Shown here one piece after another: positions 60,630 through 64,000 of a DNA stretch of 64,000 nt (position 1 is its first letter; each line of letters begins with the position of its first letter). Under the pieces are notes generated by a model. It was not told where the DNA came from and ran no database searches. It saw only the letters and a program-made list of their open reading frames with translations. The stretch is taken from positions 248,001 to 312,000 of the forward strand of contig NZ_JAIXCQ010000002.1 of the NCBI RefSeq assembly GCF_020297055.1, given 5' to 3'. The DNA is from Isoptericola luteus. Lineage in GTDB: Bacteria; Actinomycetota; Actinomycetes; Actinomycetales; Cellulomonadaceae. The translations under genes and the position numbers were made by a program.

Positions 60630-62374
60630 GCACGCCGTCGAACCAGCTGCCGATCGCCGGGCGCCCCGAGGTCAACCGCACGGTGGGCCGGCTCTTCCGC
60701 CGCCACCGCGGCCAGCTCGGCGGCGTCGCGACGCTGCACACGCTCGCGGCCCTGGCGGGCCTGGTCGGGCCGTTCGTGCTCGGCCGCATCATCGACGAGG
60801 TGGCGGGCGGCACCACGATCGGCGCCGTCGACCAGCTCGCGCTGATCCTGCTGGGCGCCGTCGTCGCGCAGGCAGTCGTGACGCGGTACGCGCAGCGGCT
60901 GTCCATGGTGTTCGGCGAGCGGGTGTTCGCCGAGCTCCGCGAGGAGTTCATGGACGCCGTCACCCGGCTGCCGCTGTCCACCGTGGAGAAGGCCGGCACG
61001 GGCGACCTCGTGGCCCGCACCACGAACGACGTGAACAAGCTGCAGCACGCGGTCCGCTTCGGCGTCCCACGGGTGCTCGTGTGCGTCGTGACCATCACGC
61101 TGACGCTGGTGGCGTCGTTCCTCACCTCCCCGCTCGTCGCGCTCGGGCTCGTCACCGGGGTGCCGCTGATCGTCGTCGCGACCCGCTGGTACCTGCGGCG
61201 GGCCACCCCCGGCTACCTGCGCGAGTCCGCCGCCTACGCCGCGATCAACGGCTCCATCACGGAGGCCGTCGAGGGCGCCCGCACGACGGACGCCCTGCAC
61301 CTGGGCGCCCGGGTCCGCCGCCGCGTCGACCGCGACCTGCGCGAGGCGTTCGACGCCGAGGCGTACACGCTCGGCCTCCGGCTGCGGCTCATCCCGTCGC
61401 TCGACGCCGCTGTCGCGGTCGCGCCGATCGTCGTCGTGCTGTGGGGCGGCTGGCTCGCGTCGCAGGGCACGGTGAGCATCGGCGCCGTGACGACCATCGC
61501 GATGTACGGGTACCAGATGGGCGGGACGGTGTTCGATCTCGTCTTCTGGCTGGACGAGATGCAGGTCGCCGCGGTCGCGCTGGCCCGGGTCGTCGGCGTC
61601 GGGCTGGTAGGCCCGGACCGCGTCACCGGTACCGCCGTCCCGGCGTCGGAGGAGGTGCGTGCCCACACCGTGCGGTACGCCTACCGCGCGGGGCACGACG
61701 TGCTGCACGGCATCGACCTCGACCTCGCGCCCGGCGAGCGGCTTGCCGTCGTCGGGCCGTCCGGGGCGGGCAAGTCGACGCTCGGCCGCATGCTGGCCGG
61801 CATCCATCCGCCCACCGGCGGGTCGGTCACCGTGGGTGGTGTCCCCCTGGTCGAGCTGCCGCTGGAGGACCTGCGCACGCACGTCGCGCTGGTCACCCAG
61901 GAGCACCACGTGTTCGTCGGGACGCTGGCGGAGAACCTCCGGCTGGCCGACACGTCCGCCTCCGACGAGGCGCTGTGGAACGCGCTGGACGCCGTCGACG
62001 CCACCGGGTGGGTCGGGGCGCTCCCCGATCGGTTGGCCACCGAGGTCGGCTCGGGTGGGCACACGCTGACGCCCGCGCAGGCGCAGCAGGTGGCGCTCGC
62101 GCGGCTCGTGCTGCTCGACCCGCACACCCTCGTCCTCGACGAGGCGACGTCTCTGCTCGACCCCCGCGCGGCCCGGCACCTGGAGCGGTCGCTGGGCGCC
62201 GTGCTCACCGGGCGCACGGTGGTCGCCATCGCGCACCGGTTGCACACCGCGCACGACGCCGACCGCGTGGCCGTCGTCGACGGCGGGCGGATCACCGAGA
62301 TCGGCCCGCACGACGAGCTGGTGGCCGCCGGGGGCGACTACGCGAAGCTCTGGCAGAGCTGGCAGCACGAGTAG
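60626..62374 (+). CDS. ABC exporter subunit B with intact ATP site
   Basis: A 582-residue half-exporter, coupled to subunit A by ATGA. Six membrane segments (about 30-300), Walker A VVGPSGAGKST (about 375), Q-loop VTQEHHVF, Walker B TLVLDEAT (about 505) and H-loop AHRLHT are intact, but the signature is LTPAQAQQVALARL instead of LSGGQ. It complements subunit A exactly: the dimer would have one complete ATP site and one lacking everything. It ends at a hairpin of the GAGATCG type. Confidence 0.93.
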   Translation: MSTPSNQLPIAGRPEVNRTVGRLFRRHRGQLGGVATLHTLAALAGLVGPFVLGRIIDEVAGGTTIGAVDQLALILLGAVVAQAVVTRYAQRLSMVFGERVFAELREEFMDAVTRLPLSTVEKAGTGDLVARTTNDVNKLQHAVRFGVPRVLVCVVTITLTLVASFLTSPLVALGLVTGVPLIVVATRWYLRRATPGYLRESAAYAAINGSITEAVEGARTTDALHLGARVRRRVDRDLREAFDAEAYTLGLRLRLIPSLDAAVAVAPIVVVLWGGWLASQGTVSIGAVTTIAMYGYQMGGTVFDLVFWLDEMQVAAVALARVVGVGLVGPDRVTGTAVPASEEVRAHTVRYAYRAGHDVLHGIDLDLAPGERLAVVGPSGAGKSTLGRMLAGIHPPTGGSVTVGGVPLVELPLEDLRTHVALVTQEHHVFVGTLAENLRLADTSASDEALWNALDAVDATGWVGALPDRLATEVGSGGHTLTPAQAQQVALARLVLLDPHTLVLDEATSLLDPRAARHLERSLGAVLTGRTVVAIAHRLHTAHDADRVAVVDGGRITEIGPHDELVAAGGDYAKLWQSWQHE

Positions 62375-62377
62375 CCC

Positions 62378-62396
62378 CGCGAGATCGAGGTATCTC
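62378..62396. terminator. Short GAGATCG-type hairpin after the ABC pair
   Basis: CGCGAGAT pairs with ATCTCGCG around a short loop CGAGGT (62379-62400 region), 4 nt past the ABC stop. The core GAGATCGAGGTAT is the same as in the array at 63397. Confidence 0.7.
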
Positions 62397-62401
62397 GCGA
62401 G

Positions 62402-62410
62402 TTGTCCACA
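62402..62410. promoter_or_regulatory. Perfect DnaA-box-like TTGTCCACA
   Basis: TTGTCCACA matches the DnaA-box consensus of high-GC actinobacteria exactly. It stands alone, 43 bp before the AbiEi/DUF559 gene, so it is unlikely to be an origin; it may titrate DnaA or regulate the gene. Confidence 0.5.
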
Positions 62411-62452
62411 GGGCCCCAGCGATGCGGCGAGGCGTTCTGCCAGCATCCCGGC

Positions 62453-63418
62453 ATGACGACGCACGCACCGCGGCCGGGCGACCGCCGGGACCTCGACGCC
62501 CCGACAGTGCCCCCTGCCACCCGGTTCAGCGAGAGCCGACGAGCCGAGATCGCACGGCGGACGGCGACCGGGGACCTCCAGCGCGTACGCAAGGGCGTCT
62601 ATCTGGCCCCTGTCGACGAGGACGGTCCGGCGCGGGCCAGGCGGGCCGAGGTGCTCCGACGCGTCCGCGCCGTGCAGCTACGGCTCACCACCGCCTACTG
62701 GTACTCGCACACCACCGCGGCGGTGCTGCACGGGTGCTGGACGTGGCGTCTCTCCGACGCCGTGCACGTGACGCAGCTGCGGGCCCCCAACGCGGAGCAG
62801 TCCCGGGAACGCGGCCTTCGCCGCCACTGGACGGCGCTGCCGCCGCGCGACCGGACGACGATCGACGGCCTCCCCGCCACGACGCTGGAGCGCACGGTGG
62901 TGGACTGCGCGCGAACCTTGCCACCCGACCAGGGGCTGGTCGTCACCGACTCGGCCCTGCGCGGGGGTGCCGACCTCGACGTGCTGTGCGCGATCCTGGA
63001 CGAATCGGCCGGGAGACGCGGGGTGCGCAGGGCCCGAGAGGTCGTCGACCTGGCCGATCCTCGATCCGAGTCGCCGGGCGAGTCGTTGCTGCGCTGGGTG
63101 GTGCACGACGCCGGGCTGCCGACGCCCGAGGCGGGCCACCGCACGATGACGCGACGCGGCGACGTCTGGCTCGACCTCGCCTGGCCCGAGCGCAAGGTCG
63201 CCCTCGAGTTCGACGGCGCGGTGAAGTACTCGGGCGGCGACTACGGCGACCCTGCGGGTCGTGTCTTCGCGGAGAAGCTCCGGCAGGACGCGCTGGAGGA
63301 GGCGGGCTGGCTGGTCGTGCGGGTCACGTGGGACGACCTGCACCAAGCGGAGGCGCTGGCGGCCCGCATCCGGGCTGCGCTCCGCACCCGTTCGCCGAGA
63401 TCGAGGTATCCGTCGTGA
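62453..63418 (+). CDS. AbiEi-antitoxin-like/DUF559 endonuclease-fold protein
   Basis: A 321-residue protein. The N-terminal part (FSESRRAEIARRTATGDLQRVRKGVY, here quoted only to mark residues 24-49) is AbiEi-type winged helix, and LPATTLERTVVDCAR is its conserved middle. The C-terminal DUF559 part DVWLDLAWPERKVALEFDG (about 243-261) with LEEAGWLVVRVTWDDL is a Vsr-like PD-(D/E)xK fold with Asp and Glu in place. These proteins are common in actinobacteria without a toxin partner; their role is unknown. Its last eight codons (SPRSRYPS) lie within the 20-bp-periodic repeat that follows. Confidence 0.82.
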   Translation: MTTHAPRPGDRRDLDAPTVPPATRFSESRRAEIARRTATGDLQRVRKGVYLAPVDEDGPARARRAEVLRRVRAVQLRLTTAYWYSHTTAAVLHGCWTWRLSDAVHVTQLRAPNAEQSRERGLRRHWTALPPRDRTTIDGLPATTLERTVVDCARTLPPDQGLVVTDSALRGGADLDVLCAILDESAGRRGVRRAREVVDLADPRSESPGESLLRWVVHDAGLPTPEAGHRTMTRRGDVWLDLAWPERKVALEFDGAVKYSGGDYGDPAGRVFAEKLRQDALEEAGWLVVRVTWDDLHQAEALAARIRAALRTRSPRSRYPS

Positions 63419-63464
63419 GATCGACCTTCAGTAGGTCGACCTCGCGACGGGTACCTCGATCTCG
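63397..63464. repeat. 20-bp-periodic inverted repeat (GAGATCG family), convergent junction
   Basis: Forward cores GAGATCG at 63397 and 63417, reverse cores at 63437 (CGACCTC) and 63457 (CGATCTC), each 20 bp apart. Arms of about 32 bp match with three differences, all G-T compatible. The tail of the DUF559 gene lies inside, and the GyrI-like gene ends 4 bp after. Confidence 0.85.
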
Positions 63465-63467
63465 CGC

Positions 63468-64000
63468 TCAGGCCGGCGCGACGGGCTGGCGGATGATGGT
63501 CCGCATCTTCTCCGGAGCGGCCCGGCGCGGGTCGGACAGGTAGATCTCGTGGTGCCGCCCGCTCAGCGCCAGCCCCTGCGCGGCGACGAAGGCGTGCAGC
63601 CCGTCGATGGTCGGCGGCTCGGTGGCGAACGGCCCGACGTGCAGCACCTGGGCCGCCAGGCCGTCTCCGAAGGGCTCGAGCCGCACGCGGTCGCCGGCGG
63701 GCAGGTCCTTGGCGCGCGCCGCGCGGGCGACGACGTCCTCCGCCTCCACCTGGGTGACGACGGCGGGAAGGCTGATCATCATCGTCCACCGCCACTCGTC
63801 CTTGGCATCGACGCTGAACCGGCTCATGTCGTCGGCCCACCACAGCCCCTCGAGCGGCATCACGGTGTAGGCGTCACCGGTCGCCTCCTTCACCGCAGCT
63901 CGCAGGGCGTACGCGAGCGGGTACAGCGTCTCGACGGCCTCGCGATAGGCGGGCACCAGGTTCGGGTCGCCCGCGCCGTCCACCATCAGGTGGGGGCGCG
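63468..64000 (-). CDS. GyrI-like small-molecule-binding protein, N-terminus beyond the window
   Basis: At least 177 residues, with the start lying past base 64000. LMVDGAGDPN opens the visible part, a typical strand-turn of GyrI-like/AraC effector-binding domains; VMPLEGLWWADDM, VRLEPFGDGLAAQVLHVGPF and HHEIYLSDPRRAAPEKMRTI match the family whose members bind or hydrolyse small aromatic compounds. An in-frame ATG at 63986 is internal to the conserved strand, so it is unlikely to be the true start. It converges with the DUF559 gene. Confidence 0.85.
   Translation of the reverse strand, partial: RPHLMVDGAGDPNLVPAYREAVETLYPLAYALRAAVKEATGDAYTVMPLEGLWWADDMSRFSVDAKDEWRWTMMISLPAVVTQVEAEDVVARAARAKDLPAGDRVRLEPFGDGLAAQVLHVGPFATEPPTIDGLHAFVAAQGLALSGRHHEIYLSDPRRAAPEKMRTIIRQPVAPA

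Noticed and set aside
62402-62410. Replication origin at the DnaA box
   Set aside because: Only one box was seen and there is no dnaA, dnaN or AT-rich region nearby.

Overview
This window is the chromosome of a strongly GC-rich actinobacterium. Codon third positions are almost all G or C, GTG starts are common, and gene order runs pcrA, sucC-sucD, DUF6350/PerM, purN, purH, DUF3017, mdh, an arrangement I know from Streptomyces and, in part, Mycobacterium. A secreted amylopullulanase and several sugar ABC genes suggest a polysaccharide degrader of the Cellulomonas/Cellulosimicrobium/Promicromonospora kind. That placement is inference. I saw no rRNA, tRNA, prophage, insertion sequence or CRISPR array.

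Layout. 1-5.8 kb (minus strand): multiple-monosaccharide ABC transporter chvE-mmsA-mmsB, then a ROK regulator and the start of another sugar ABC ATPase. 6.1-12 kb: a 1970-residue two-catalytic-domain amylopullulanase with a LacI/MalR-type operator over its promoter. 12.2-15.8 kb: a single-chain fused ABC exporter. 15.9-33 kb: the conserved central-metabolism block (mdh, DUF3017, ferredoxin-reductase-like flavoprotein, purH, purN, PerM, sucD, sucC), in which a roughly 4 kb TetR/SDR/MFS/ArsR cassette lies between purN and purH. 32.2-37.7 kb: an HTH-ClpN pair, PcrA helicase, a frameshifted small gene, a methyltransferase and an ElaA-like acetyltransferase. 37.7-39.1 kb: small lipoprotein and membrane proteins. 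39.3-44.2 kb: assimilatory sulfite reductase, APS/PAPS reductase, siroheme synthase and ferrochelatase, preceded by a leaderless cysteine-rich leader peptide that looks like a cysteine attenuator. 44.2-48.4 kb: a PspC-type sensor kinase and LuxR-type regulator, divergent from PspC-family membrane proteins. 48.5-53.7 kb: membrane protein, glycosyltransferase, guaA, OmpA-like protein and lipoprotein. 53.9-58.8 kb: thiamine genes thiE and, under a TPP riboswitch, thiO-thiS-thiG; then a MoeB/ThiF-rhodanese protein and a DUF3817 membrane protein. 58.9-62.4 kb: a heterodimeric ABC exporter pair. 62.5-64 kb: an AbiEi/DUF559 protein and a partial GyrI-like protein.

Two features run through the whole window. 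First, at least 19 genes have a -10 hexamer of the form TANNNT only 6-9 nt before the start codon, so many are probably transcribed without a leader. Second, six convergent gene junctions carry large composite inverted repeats. Two of them, 36 kb apart, are 22-bp-periodic arrays built on the core GAGATAG, and a third uses the variant GAGATCG at 20-bp period. These arrays even supply the stop codons of flanking genes. They are the best candidate here for an undescribed element.
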